Shown piece after piece: positions 24,131 through 35,640 of a stretch of DNA of 64,000 nt (the first letter of the stretch is position 1; every line of letters starts with the position of its first letter). A program made the translations under genes and the position numbers. The DNA is from Hyperoodon ampullatus (Eukaryota; Chordata; Mammalia; Artiodactyla; Ziphiidae), in contig OX457057.1 in NCBI GenBank assembly GCA_949752795.1, positions 5,570,632 through 5,634,631 of the forward strand. The letters are read 5' to 3'. The notes under the pieces are model-generated. The model was not told the origin of the DNA and searched no databases. It was given only the letters and a program-made list of their open reading frames with translations.

Positions 24131-25548
24131 GCTGGCCAGGCAGAAACTCAGCCCTATCCTGTGCTATAGAGTAGGTGCTCCTGAATTGTTCAGATGGACT
24201 TGAGGCTGCTTCCAAAATGCTCCCCTAGAAGCTGGCATTGCTTCACTGTGACCATCCGCTCTAGTATCCCTTATTGTCATCTCGGCTAACCTTGATCTCA
24301 TCAAACGATGTGGTTGATGCATCATCTATCGGCTGCAGCTGGACCGTGCAGACAGGGACTCCCTCTTCTTTCTCCATGCCTCTAGTGCCTGGCACAGAGT
24401 AACTCACGAAAGTGTTACCTGAGTGGTAAATAGGAAGACAGCATCTCAGCCCAAGCTGCTGCTCGAACCAGTACCAAGCCTGAGCAGATCCCCACCCCAG
24501 AGAGGACCATTTTCTAGGAGTGGGCAGCCCTCTCCTCTCAGTTCCGTGACCCCCTTATCATGCTCTGTGTGTGGCTCCAGACTTGCAACTCTGCACCTTT
24601 GGAAGTGACATCCTGCATTCTCCATGGCCGGGGGCCTCTGCCCTGGGAACGGGCTTAATGCCTTTCATGTTTCCCTCATTTTCAAGGCTTTGGCTGGAAA
24701 TCTGGCTTCTCATGATTGATCCCAGTTGGTTCCCATGATATTTTACAGCACCTTCCTAATCTACTGCCTTTTTTATGACTATAGTAAAAGGCCACACATC
24801 AGGGAACACCATCAAACAGGAAGAAGTGTCCCCTCTCCTTGTCAGCTCAACTTGAGCATTGTAATTTACAGGGAAACCTTATGGCTTAGGGTGTTTACCC
24901 CCCAGGGAACCAGTTTCCTCTCCCATTATGAGAATGAGATAATTAAAATACTTCCCTCTTCCTTTGATATTAAATTAGGTTTGCTCAGCCCAATTGCAAA
25001 TGCCAGTTTGAAAGCTGTTACGTTATTTGGGTTTCAATTTAGAGCCATCCATTTCAAAGGTTTGTTTTGTTTTGTTTTTAAATTTCTCTTCACCTGACCC
25101 TGGATTAGATATCGGGAAGGGAAATAAGGGATTTATTCAACTTTGACTAGGAAATGTGCATCTCAAGCTGATGCAGATAGCAGCTGCAGATTTTACAGAG
25201 ACTGGGGCTGAGGGAGCAACTGAGGCCTTGCACTCCCCACCCCTCTAAGCAGCAGGCGTCCCAGCTTGCCCGTGAGAAAGCATGAAGAGGTGGGGCGTGA
25301 GATCTGGTTCTTTAGGAGGAAAGCCACAGTCCAGCTTCTCTCCTCCACTGAGCCCTCTACCATCTCTTCCAAATGATGCCATGGCAAGATACTGCTGCCC
25401 CAGGAATATCACCCCGATGCAAACTGGCTTAGCAATGAAGAATCTGATGTCACCTACAAGGAGGGTCAGAGGGAGGGCAGGCGGAGGGTTAGTCTGTTCA
25501 GAGGCTTGGCTATGACACCAAGGACCCAGGTCCTTTCCAATTCTTCAT
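24131..25548. other. Intron, L2 scrap and AT-rich stretch
   Basis: 24340-24420 looks like the sense 3' end of an L2 ('cctctagtgcctggcacaga'). 24660-25090 is AT-rich, non-repetitive sequence with several ATTA/TAAT cores. No gene. Confidence 0.35.
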
Positions 25549-25560
25549 TCGGCCATCTTT

Positions 25561-25762
25561 TTTTTTTTTCGGTACACGGGCCTCTCACTGTTGTGGCCTC
25601 TCCCGTTGTGGAGCACAGGCTCTGGACGCGCAGGCCCAGTGGCCATGGCTCACGGGTCCAGCCGCTCCACGGCATGTGGGATCTTCCCGGACCGGGGCAC
25701 AAACCCGTGTCCCCTGCATCGGCAGGTGGACTCTCAACCACTGCGCCACCAGGGAAGCCCCA
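25561..25762 (-). mobile_element. Cetacean CHR-type SINE (tRNA-derived), with TSD
   Basis: Full-length copy in reverse: a T-tract, then CGGTACACGGGCCTCTCACTG, 'agccatgg' and cap regions in antisense, ending at CCACCAGGGAAGCCCC, the complement of the tRNA-like head. A 12-bp direct duplication TCGGCCATCTTT flanks it at 25549-25560 and 25763-25774. The internal 'gtccggagcctgtgctcc' type segment is the form abundant in whales and dolphins. The head contains RNA polymerase III A- and B-box-like sequence. Little decay, so relatively young. Confidence 0.92.
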
Positions 25763-25774
25763 TCGGCCATCTTT

Positions 25775-26333
25775 AATGGTGGCTTCATGCTCCGGCTGGG
25801 AGCAGGAGACTGCAGCAAGTCCAAGTTCACATCTGCACACAGGCCGTGTTAGAAGGAAGACGAGATGGCATCTCCTGCAGCACCTGCCAGTGAGAAACCC
25901 TCTCCTGGAAGCCCTCATGCTTCTCTCGTCTTGTTAGCCAGAACTGGGTCATATACTCATTCCTGAATAATCTCCATTCACGGGGGTAGGAAAACACTTG
26001 GCCAGTTGGGCCCACCCCCTCCCACTCATGCCCCTCCCCCAGCCCATGGCTACATGGCAGGGGAATGGATTTTGGTGGGGAATAAATGCTGATAGGTAAC
26101 CCAGCAGTGTCCACCACAAAGCTATATAACACTCTTATTGAACACCAAGAAATGTATATGTAGAAAACCAAAAGTAGCACTAAAATGAAGCCCCAGAATT
26201 GACCAGAACTAGCCCCGACACTGTTAAGTTTCCTCTAAGGACAGAGTGACTTTCCCCAATCCCTTTTGGAGTCTTGAATGCTGAACAATATGGTACCTGG
26301 AGAATAAGTTGGACCTGGGGTCATTGTATAGCC
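25775..26333. other. Unique intron
   Basis: No gene or recognised repeat. Confidence 0.3.
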
Positions 26334-26545
26334 CAGTGATTCTCAACAAGGGCCGATTTTGCTCCCCAGGGACACTTGGTAATGTCTGGAGACATTTTTG
26401 GTTGTCACCATTCTGAGATGCTGCTGGCATTTAGTATTAGAGGCCAGGGATGCTTCCAAATATCTTACAATGCACGGGACAGCCCTCCATAACAAAGAAT
26501 TAGTCAGTCCCAAATGTCTACAGTTGTGAGGTTGAGAGACTGTGT
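26334..26545 (+). mobile_element. MER20 (hAT-Charlie) DNA transposon, full length
   Basis: CAGTGATTCTCAACAAGGGC, 'gccgattttgctccccaggg', 'tggtaatgtctggagaca', 'tttttggttgtcaccatt', 'gcttccaaatatcttac' and 'gaggttgagagactgtg' follow the consensus end to end. This is the best-preserved of three MER20 copies in the window. Confidence 0.85.
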
Positions 26546-26734
26546 TTAAGCCTGGCTTGCATCTAGGATATTCCCACGATGCTTTGCTCCCTGGGGGAGG
26601 GGAGAGAAGAGGGTGGCTTCCCATCTAGAAGTGACGGGAAGCTGGAAAACACAGCACCAGCCCTCACCCTTCTTTCCCCTTCTCCTGCAGAACTTTCCTT
26701 TGCTTCTGATAAAAAGAGAATATAGAATGTATCT

Positions 26735-26885
26735 CAAGTTGGCTTTGTTCCACATGAGTATCTCCCTGGGAGACTGTAAACATCTGGAGAGCAGGGCCTT
26801 GTTTAGCACCCCTGTACCCATGCCAGCCCTCGCACAGTAGGTACTTCATAAACGTGGGTTGGAAGGAGGAAGGAAAAAGGGAGGA
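26735..26885 (+). repeat. L2 LINE 3' end
   Basis: Sense L2 tail: 'gggagactgtaaacatctgg', 'agagcagggccttgttta' and 'cgcacagtaggtacttcata', then a GGAA-rich stretch in place of the usual GAAT repeats. Confidence 0.65.
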
Positions 26886-28279
26886 GAGAGCGGGTGGGAG
26901 GAAAGGCCTGGGACTGGGTAGAGAAAATGATTTAGTGGCCCAGGCCCTCAAGGCAAACCTTGGCTGCGGCTGATGAGATCAGCTGATTCTTAGCTAGGGA
27001 ACAAAGACTTTCAAGGGCTGGTCAGGGAGCTTCAAAGGTTCTGCTTGAGAAATTGAACCTGACCGTTCAGACCAAGCCAAAGGGTCCCTTGACGCGAGAA
27101 GGTGGGAAGGTCAGAGAGGTCAGCCCTGAGGACAGATGCAAGGCGAATGGGGCCAGAGAAGGTGGCGCAGGAGGAAAGAGAAAGAGCTGGGGAAAGGTCA
27201 GAGTCAGAAATGGAAACTGTCAAGGTTGCATCTCATGATGGGAAGGGCGGGGCCAGCGGAGAAGGCAAAAATCCACAGGAGGCAGCAAAGCCCTGACTGG
27301 GGCCGTAAGAAGGAGGGAGTACGGCGGCGGCCGAGCAAGGGAAAGCGGGGCGGCCAGAGCGGGGTGACCCCCAAGGAGAGGGGCTACTGGTCCGAGAGCA
27401 GCCGAGGGCTCTGGGAGGACCCCTGCGGTGGGCACTGGAGAGCCCCAGGGCCCTTCCATTTCAGAGTGACAGACCACAACGGGAATATCTTGTCACTGTC
27501 ACCTGTCAGCGTCAGCAGAATTTTCACCGGGGGCTGTGGTCTTGGATGCCAGGAATTTTCACTCCAGAGACACTTGCTAAGGCCAGTGCCAGCTTGAGAA
27601 GGTGACAAAGGAGGCTGGGCATCACGCTTTGGTGCCACTTTCCAATATTAAAATTGCCGGAAGTCCTGGTCCACCTTGTCCCAGCAGCACTGCTCCATAG
27701 AGATACTCTCCTCAAAGTTAATAAGAAACTAAGAAATTAATTTCCTGTCAGTTGCCTCTGCCCGGCAGTGACAGCTCAGTCCTCTCCATTATTGGGGGTG
27801 TATTTAAATAACAAAGGAAGTGGGGGGGGGTTGGGGGTGCCACGTGCTGTGCTGGCCTTTCTGGAAGTTTATTGGAAAAGGGAGAGGAAAGTCTAGGCAA
27901 TCTGGAGTGGAGCAAGAGTGCCCGGCAACGCAGCCTGGCCACGATGGGACCATCGCTTCTGACAAGGTCACTTTGATTCTCCACTTGCTTTGTTGCAAAG
28001 TTCCAGGCACCAGCTCAGCTCTGCCACATCTTGGCTGCCCAGCACCTCCCCGCGCCTCTAGAGAGAATACACTAAGTACAAAGCACAGCATCTTCTGCGT
28101 GGAGACCTCATGTGACATTGGAGTCACGTCAAACCTATAGTTTTACAGAAACGACGGTCAAATGGGGAGTTATTTGCCTCCAAAGTCACTGTAGGACTGA
28201 CCTGGCCCTTTCAGTTCATGACCCTAGTGGTATAGGGGGCAGAGGTGCAGAGATTTGTTTCTTTGTGATTCATCAATCA
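26886..28279. other. Unique intron
   Basis: 27240-27450 is CpG-rich (GTACGGCGGCGGCCGAGCAA) but too short for a confident CpG island. No gene or further repeat assigned. Confidence 0.35.
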
Positions 28280-28512
28280 ATGGCTGAGTGGCTACTGCTT
28301 GCTGGGAACAGTGTTGGGCGCCCTTTGTTATTTTCTCATTGGATCCCCACAGTGACCCTGTCAGGTGGGTGTGATGATCCCCATTTTATAGGTGAGGGAT
28401 ACAAGGCTTAGAGGGGTTAAGTCACTCGCCCAAGATCACAGAGCATTTCCAGTGGCCCAGATACGGTTTGAGCCAAGGTCCGATTCCAAATCCAAGTTTC
28501 TTCCATCACCTG
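28280..28512 (-). repeat. MIR SINE
   Basis: Antisense MIR: 'attggatccccacagtgacc', 'ccccattttataggtgaggg', 'aggggttaagtcactcgccc' and 'tttgagccaaggtccg'. Confidence 0.75.
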
Positions 28513-29084
28513 GCTGTAGGTGAGATAACAGATTGGGGTGCTTTTTCTATCTGATTTTAATTCCAAAGTTAGTGCCCACTACTGAAAACTGCTGACTTCA
28601 TTATAACCCGTCTTTTATGTCTTCATTCAACAAATAGCCAACAAAACAGATTGTTTTTTCAGAACAAGCCTTGAACAAGGTAAACTTTGGTAACTTTCTT
28701 ACGAATGGGTAAAATTGTATGTTTCATCTCTGCTGCATCATGGCTGCCAGTATAAGCCTTTCCCGGTGATTTGATGTCAAAATGTGAAGGTTTTCTTCCA
28801 CCGAGAGACCGAATCAAGTTCAAGGGGGAGGGTCATTCAACGTCAATGTGTTCCTGGTCTGTGTTGATTATTTAACAGATACTAACCAAGCCCAGCTCTG
28901 GACCAGGCAGTAGCTGGACACGGGGCAGACACAGAGCTGCCATTATGGAAGGTGGCCCTCACCAGCCCCAACACTCTGCTCCATTTCTTCTTTTCATGGC
29001 TTTTTTCCTGAATGTCCCTGAGCTGCCCGAGGCTCTTCCTTTCACAGTTCCCTGTGCCTGAACCCTCGCTTCCCCCAGATCTTC
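28513..29084. other. Intron with a possible L2 scrap
   Basis: Near 28855-28965 ('ctggaccaggcagtagctgg') there may be an antisense L2 fragment. Otherwise no repeat or gene. Confidence 0.3.
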
Positions 29085-29398
29085 TCATGGCTGGATTCGA
29101 ACCATTTCAGACTCAACTCAAGGTCACCTCCTCAGAGGCCTTCCCCAAGTTTCCTGGCCACATGGCCCACTCACCCTCCCCCATCACCAGCTCTTTTTAT
29201 GCTCATAGCACCTGGTAGTATTCAAAATCACCTCTTCCTTCATCAGGTATTTCTAGTTTGTCTTTCCCAAGTTTTCTGAGAGCAAGACACTTAGCCTTGT
29301 TTACCGCAGACTCCAAACCTTGTCCAGTCCCTGGTACATCGTGGCTCTCGATAAGTACGTGTTGAGTGAATGAATAAATGAACGAATGAACACCCTGT
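29085..29398 (+). repeat. L2 LINE 3' end
   Basis: Sense L2 ORF2 tail ('caaggtcacctcctcagagg', 'ccttccccaagtttcctg'), then 'tggtacatcgtggctctcga', 'taagtacgtgttgagtg' and the diagnostic terminal GAATGAATAAATGAACGAAT. Confidence 0.8.
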
Positions 29399-30017
29399 GA
29401 AGTGAGCACTGCGGTTCTCCCCACTCTGTAGAGAAGGGAACTGTCCCTTTAAGGGGTGAGGAGTCCTCCCCTGGAGCCCCCGGCTGGGGAGTGGGCAAGT
29501 GGGACCCCCTCCTCTCAAGGTAACTGGAGAGAAAGCCTAGCATCCTTTCTCCTACACAGTGAGGGAGCATAAAGAAATTGCTAAGAAAGGCACCTTGCTC
29601 CAGTGAGTCGGGAACCCTCAATTACAATAGGTACTTTTTCAACTTTTGCACTTTTGCTTCCCCTTCCCATCAGCTTTCCCCAAAAAGAGCTACAGGCTCG
29701 ATTTACCTACAACCGCCAGAATTAATTGCCGTCCCGGCTCCATAGCCATGGCGGCTCGCAAATGCCAGCAGGTGTTGTTCTAAAGGGACTCTGTCCCCCA
29801 CACAAAATAGAACATTTTGAGCGAAATTTAAACACAGTTTTTGAACAGTGCTGCTCTGATTTCTTCACACTTCACAAACGCTTTCTTTGCAAACATGGGC
29901 GTCCCAGTTACCCTGGGCTGGTGCCAAAGCCCTCACCCAGCGTCTGTCTTCTCAGCTTCAAGGCAGCTGTGAGTCCTAAAAGCAAACAAGGAGGCAGAGC
30001 TGTGGACCTCACAACTG
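29399..30017. other. Unique intron
   Basis: No gene or recognised family, apart from a possible MIR scrap at the start. Confidence 0.3.
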
Positions 30018-30606
30018 AGGGGTGTGTGTGTGTATGTGTGGTGTGTGTGTGTGTATGTCTGTGTGTGGTGTGTGTGGTGTGTGTGTGTGGTGTATGTGTG
30101 TGGTGTGTGATGTGTATGTGTGTGTGGTGTATATGTGTGTATGTGGTGTGTATGTGGAGTCTGTGTGTGGTGTGTGTGTGTATGTCTGTGTGTGGTGTGT
30201 GTGTGTATGTCTGTGTGGTGTGTGTGTGTCTGTGTGTGTGGTGTGTCTGTGTGGTGTGTATGTGTGTGTGGAGTCTGTATGTGTGGTGTGTGTGTGTCTG
30301 TGTGTGGTGTGTGTGGTGTGTGTGTGTGGTGTGTATGTGTGTGTGTGGAGTCTGTGTGGTGTGTGTGTGTGTGTGTCTGTGGTGTGTGTGTGTGTTTGGT
30401 GTATATGTGTGTGTGGTGTGTGATGTATATGTGTGGTGTGTGTATGTGTGTGTGTGGTGTATGTGTGTGTGTGGTGTCTGTGTGTGGTGTGTATGTGTGT
30501 CTGTGTGTGGTGTGTATGTGTGTCTGTGGTGTGTGTGGTGTGTGTGTATGCTTGTGTGTGTGTGGTGTATATGTGTATAGTGTGGTGTTTGTGCGTGTGT
30601 GCATGC
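30018..30606. repeat. TG-rich compound tandem repeat
   Basis: About 590 bp of (TG)n broken by recurring GGTGT, TATGTG and GTCTG interruptions, giving a loose higher-order pattern such as TGTGTGTCTGTGTGTGGTGT. It leaves several frames open on both strands (Cys/Val-rich on +, His/Thr-rich on -), which are not genes. Confidence 0.95.
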
Positions 30607-31054
30607 AGAGGTGTTGGCCAGGTTTTGTCCATTGGCAATGGCCACCCAGATCTCTGCTGTGCGATTCCTGGGACCCCCTGAGCTTAAAGGAAAGGGTGCC
30701 ATCCACCACAGCTTAGTGTGAAATTCCAGGGCCACGGCAGGGAGTGGGTGTTGTGAGTGAGGCTGGAACAAAGCATCCTGGTGCGGCCCTGCCCCTGCAG
30801 GTGAAATGGGCCCACTTGCAGAAGCACCCAGAAGGGCCCCTGCGGCTTCACGCGCTCTGCCTTGGCAACGGCAGCAGAGATGAGGGAGGGGGTGACGGGT
30901 GGATGGTGAGGATGCAGGCCACCATCTGGGCTGACGTCCTTGCTCTCCTCCAAAGGCACAGCCCAGCACCTGGGGCTCTCCCCACCCGCCCCCCGTGTCA
31001 GTCCAGGCTGCGCACCCCCGTCACCACCACCCCCAGGGCAGATGAGGTCCTCTA

Positions 31055-31141
31055 GCCGTTGATTCAGCCAACATTTCTTGGCCGCCTACTGGGGAATGGA
31101 TTTCCTTCCGTCGTAGACGCTGCTCTCCGGAAGCCTGGTGT
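31055..31141 (-). repeat. L2 LINE scrap interrupted by an L1
   Basis: 'gattcagccaacatttcttg' then 'gccgcctactggggaatgga' is antisense L2 3' end. The L1 at 31142 split it. Confidence 0.45.
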
Positions 31142-31552
31142 TTCTTTACTTTTTTAAACTGAGGTATAGTTGATGTTCAACGTTGTATAAGTTTCAGGTG
31201 TACAACATAGAGGTTCACAATCTTTAAAGATTATACTCCATTTATAGTCATTATAAAGTACTGGCTGTATTCCCTGTGCTGTACAATATATCCTCGCAGC
31301 TTATCTATTTTATACATAGTAGCTTGTACCACTGAACCCTTCCCCCTATCGTGCCCCTCCTCCCTTCTTCCTCCCCACTGGTAACCACTAGTTTGTTCTC
31401 TATATCTGAGTGTTTCTCTTCTGTTATAGTCACTAGTTTGTTGCACTTTTTGGATTCTACATGTAAATGATAACATACAGTATTTGTCCTTCTCTGCCTG
31501 ACTTATTTCACTGAGCATAACGCCTTCCAAGTCCATCCACATTGTTGCAAAT
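31142..31552 (-). mobile_element. L1 LINE 3' end, 5'-truncated, with TSD
   Basis: Reverse complement of an artiodactyl/cetacean L1 3' UTR: 'aaactgaggtatagttgatg', 'gtttcaggtgtacaacatag', 'ctgtacaatatatcctcgca', 'gtaaccactagtttgttctc', 'tgacttatttcactgagcat'. The direct repeat AAGCCTGGTGT at 31131-31141 and 31553-31563 is an 11-bp target-site duplication. Severely 5'-truncated, no complete reading frame. Confidence 0.9.
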
Positions 31553-31564
31553 AAGCCTGGTGTC

Positions 31565-34096
31565 TGGAGGGGGAGTGTAGACTCAGCCCAAAGATCAGTG
31601 AAATGGGCAGGACCGGATGTGCTAAAAGAGGCACAGAGGGCTGCTCTGGGGTCCAAGGAGAGCGCAGTTATTTTGGGTTGGGAGGATTAGGGGAAGCTTC
31701 AAGGACCATGAGGCGTTGGAGCTGGGTCACGACAAGCAGGTGGAATGGGGACTTGCCGAGACGGGTGGAGGGTTCCAGGGCCTGGGAACGGAGTGGGTGG
31801 GCAGAGCAGGCTGAGTGGTCCCGAGGACTGAGCCGGGGGCGTGTGGACGGTACTTGGGAGGTGCGGACGAAGGGCAGATCCGGCCGATCGATCGTGGGGG
31901 CCTGTGTTATCGGGGGTGCGTTGCAGTCACAGGAAATGAGAAACCAGGGACGCTTCGCGGCACTGCCAGGGCCGGGACCTGGGGAAAGGGCGCTGGGAGT
32001 CAGATGGGAGGGCTGGCTTCCAGGCAGGGACACCTGCCACAAGGCTGGGCCAGGTGACACGGCTAAGGCGAGGAGGGCCAGACCAGGGCGGTGGCCTCGG
32101 GACAGAGAAAAGCCTCACCCTTCCTACGTTTCTACCCTCCTCTGCCCTGCTCACATCACAGTGTCGTAGACTAGAGCGTGGCCCCATGACTACTCTGAGG
32201 CTGCCCAGCTCTGTGGCTCAGTTCTGCTTCCACTGGCAGATGCCTAGAGACCCCTGAGGAAGCTGCAGGAGGCTCTCTAGCACACCATCTGAAGAGGGAT
32301 GGGGTCCTCAGCCCCCTGTGGGCCACAGCCCTCCACCCCAAGGGTGCTGTGGCATCTGCCAGGAGAGGCGACGATTCCAGGAGCTTTCAGAGTTGGTGGG
32401 CTCGCCTTCCTCTGCCCTCTGCGAGGGGCCGGCATCGGGCAGCCCAGCCTCTTGGCGGCAGCCGGCGGTTTTGGGACATGGCACCAGAGATCAGGTCTTG
32501 ATCGGTGTCGGGACCCGGGATGTCGAGCCTCACTGCTTTGGGGGACAAGTCGGCGTTGCCTGTAAGGGCACGGGCTCTGCGGCAGGGGCGGCCCCACTGC
32601 AGCAGCTCTGCAGAAGAGGTGGCCCCTGATTTGCCTGTGTCATGAGCACAGCAGGTCCCATTATTACCCAAGGAGGCTTACAGGTTATCAGCGAGCTCCA
32701 GGAGCCAATGGAGAAAGAAGGAAGATAAAGAAGGATTTAAAAAGAAAGTAACAAAAAGAAAAACTGTAATTTCGAATCCAAACCTCGTCCTGCCATGGCT
32801 TTGTTAACCCCCGGTCACTCTTTCGAGACATAAACTGTTGAGTGCCACAATTACTTCAGTGATTACACTTTATCTTGTCCTACCAAAGTATTAAAGAGGA
32901 ACTGGGGAACACATTAAAAAAAAACATACTGCCCAGTATAATCATGATTCCTTCTAAAACAATTGCTGGAATCTCACCGTTACAGTTGTCAGAGCATAAA
33001 AATCCTATCGATGCTCTATGGGTCGGGCGCACTTCATCCTCCGCTGCCTCCACCGTCGGCCTATTTGTCAGTCAAGGGAGAGCTTTGGGGTTTATGTGTT
33101 TAATAGGATTTAGTGGAGAGGCTCCCCAGATGCTCCCCCAGAACAGGGGGAGGGTGGCCCAGGTCCCAACCTCCCAGACTTTCTTGCTTAGCGTACCCGC
33201 CCCAGCATCGCTAGCGCCGGGAAGATGCTGAACGGAAAGCACGAGCTCTAAAGAATAAGAACAGGGCCACGTGCCAGCCCCCTGAGGATCCCGAGAGCCT
33301 ATTCACAGTCAAGGTTGCAAGGAAGGACAATGACTGGGAAGGCAGCCTCACTGTGAGTGCCACGTGCGTGAACAGAACCGGCTCTGGCCTTCTGCACGTC
33401 CTCTCTGTGAAGCGAGGGTGGTACACCCATTGGCTTCAGGTGGTTCCGAATCCCAGAAAGGGGCAGAGCTAGGATGCCCGCAGAGGGTGGGGGTCGGGGA
33501 GTGTCCCCCGTCCTCACTCTCTCCCTGTCCACGGGGAGACGCTAGAGAAGCCACAGCGTCTCTTGGCTCAGTTTTCCCGGCTGGACATGGAAGCGGGTGG
33601 AGAATGTGGCCTGATGATCCTGAAGTTTCCTTCCACCTCTCTCATCCTCTGTTCCGAGAGGAATAGGCAGACGAGTTCAGTTCAAATCCTGTGATTTGCA
33701 GGATGCTTGAGGATCTTTCCCGCACAAATTAGAATATGTAAAGTGTCCTGATGAGGAGGTGAGCGGTGAGGATGAGAGAAGAGTTAGAAAGACCTGGGCG
33801 CCTCGAAGACCTGCCAGTCGTCTGACACCTGAATCGTCTGGCCGAGGACCAGAAATGTCCCCAGTGGCCCGGGAGAATCCCGCACATTCCGGCAACGTGG
33901 CAGGATGGGGGTGGGGTGGATAGCTCTTTGAATTCATGGATGCTTAAATGACAACATTTTTTTGGAGAAATGTGGTTTTGTTTTCTTCCGGCACTTGGAA
34001 GATAGCCGAGAATTGTCTCGGATCCTGTTGTCTGGACAAGAATGACCGGTGTTAACTCACTCAAACCCTTCAATGGCTTTAGCATCCACTGGAGAT
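31565..34096. other. Unique intron with one candidate conserved block
   Basis: 31600-32170 is GC-rich and may hold old antisense L2. 32740-33120 is listed separately. No gene. Overlapping open frames here have no family signature. Confidence 0.35.
32740..33120. other. AT-rich candidate conserved noncoding element
   Basis: Non-repetitive, AT-rich with retained CpGs (TTTCGAATCC, CTTTCGAGACATAA, CCTATCGATGC). 'cagtgattacactttatctt' and 'acatactgcccagtataatc' look like binding-site-dense sequence. No recognised repeat. Confidence 0.35.
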
Positions 34097-34109
34097 AAAG
34101 ATGCTTCTC

Positions 34110-34469
34110 GGGACTTCCCTGGTGGTGCAGTGGTTAAGAATCCGCCTGCCAATGCAGGGGACGCGGGTTCGAGCCCTGGTCCGGGAAGATCCCACATGCC
34201 GTGGAGCAACTAAGCCCGTGTGCCACAACTACTGAGCCTGTGCTCTAGAGCCTGTGAGCCACAACTACTGAGCCCATGTGCTGCAACTACTGAAGGCTGC
34301 GTGCCTAGAGCCAGTGCTCCGCACCAAGAGAAGCCACCACAATGAGAAGCCCACGCACTGCAATGAAAAGTAGCCTCCTCTCGCCACAACTAGAGAAAGC
34401 CTGTGCGCAGCAGCAAAGACCCAACACAGCCAAAAATAAATATAAAATAAATTTTAAAAAAAGAAAAGA
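34110..34469 (+). mobile_element. CHR-type SINE, long form, with TSD
   Basis: tRNA-derived head GGGACTTCCCTGGTGGTGCAG with a B-box-like GGGTTCGAGCCC, followed by the long body containing repeated 'cacaactactgagcc' modules and an A-rich tail (AAAATAAATATAAAATAA). A perfect 13-bp duplication AAAGATGCTTCTC flanks it at 34097-34109 and 34470-34482. The long form is shared more widely among ruminants, hippos and whales than the short form. Confidence 0.93.
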
Positions 34470-34679
34470 AAAGATGCTTCTCCAACATTTGAAAAGAATT
34501 CCTTACTTTTGCCTCAATGGGCTCCTGTCTAAGAAGTACACTTCTCAAACAAGCAATGTCTGAATCAATTTGGTTTTGGTCCACATACAAGTCCTCAAAA
34601 ATCTTAGGGAAACATTATCTGTAGCAATATTGTGAGACAAAGTAACACTGGTTTGAGAAGTCGGTCATGAGAATACTTG

Positions 34680-34905
34680 GCCGTTTTGAAGGTTTACCAT
34701 GTGTCAGGCACTGTTCAAATGCTTTATCTCATTTAGTCTTCACACCAAATTCGTGCAGTAGGTATTACTATTCTGTCCATTTTATAGGTGAGAAAACTGA
34801 AGCACTGAGATGTGCTTGCCGAAGGCTCACGGCTGGGAAGCAGCAGAACCCAGACTCAAACCCAGGCAGTGGTCTCCAGAGCACAACTCTGGACCACTCT
34901 CCCTC
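34680..34905 (-). repeat. MIR SINE
   Basis: Antisense MIR with 'taccatgtgtcaggcactgt', 'catttagtcttcacaccaaa', 'tccattttataggtgagaaa', 'cagaacccagactcaaaccc'. Confidence 0.75.
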
Positions 34906-34964
34906 ACCGTCACTTTTAGCATCAGACAGATCTGGGCTCAAGGTGGGGGGTGGTTGGTGGGCCA

Positions 34965-35125
34965 CTTAATTCTCCCTTCATGTTCCTGATGTGTAAGCAG
35001 AAATGATGATCCCCAGTGCGACTTCATGCAGGTTCAGTGTGCTAAGCCTGCGAAGCACTTAGCACCCAGCACCGGAACATACAGGTGCTGAATAACTGGT
35101 AGCTCTCAGTAACCACAGTGGTGGT
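34965..35125 (+). repeat. MIR SINE
   Basis: 'ttctcccttcatgttcctga', 'agcagaaatgatgatcccca', 'gcgaagcacttagcacccag' and 'acaggtgctgaataactgg' follow the sense MIR second half. Confidence 0.55.
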
Positions 35126-35224
35126 GTTTCTTGTAACTAGAGGACAGTCTGAATTGTGTAGTGGCGGGAGCACTGGCTTAGCAAGAGGAAGACATATGGT
35201 CTGTTTAGGAGTTAGATCTCTTTG

Positions 35225-35640
35225 TTGATGCAACAGAAAATTCAGCTTGAACTGGCTTCAGGATAAGAGGAAATCTGGGTGCTCAACTGGAGGTGGGCTG
35301 GCTTCAGGCATGTCTGGATCAAGGGGCTCAGTCAATGGCATGGAGGCTTACAGTCTCTTCCCCTGGGCGCTGCCTCCTCCACGTGGCTTCCTTCTTGGAC
35401 TCCGTGTGCTGGCAAGAGATGGCTTCCAGGAGCTCTAGGCTTCATCTCAGGTTCAGGTCCAGCAGGAAAGAGCATCCCTGCCCCCCAGGGGCTCCAGCCA
35501 GGTCCAGCCATTAGCTCTGATTGCCTCTGGTTGGGACTCATGGCCAATCCCCATGGCCCAGAGAATGCAGGGCTCCGATTGGCCAGCCTGAGTCACATGC
35601 TCCATCCCTGGACTGAATCAGGGAGGGATGGCTTGCTCCC
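35225..35640. repeat. Ancient interspersed repeat, family not assigned
   Basis: Landmarks I recognise as a recurrent mammalian repeat include 'tggcttcaggcatgtctgga', 'aaggggctcagtcaatggca', 'tgattgcctctggttgggac' and 'attggccagcctgagtcaca'. I cannot name the family from memory with confidence. The open frames across it are not genes. Confidence 0.45.

Noticed and set aside
29908..30969. 353-codon minus frame and 284-codon plus frame over 30.0-30.6 kb
   Set aside because: The TG-rich tandem block accounts for them: Thr-His repeats on one strand and Cys-Val on the other.
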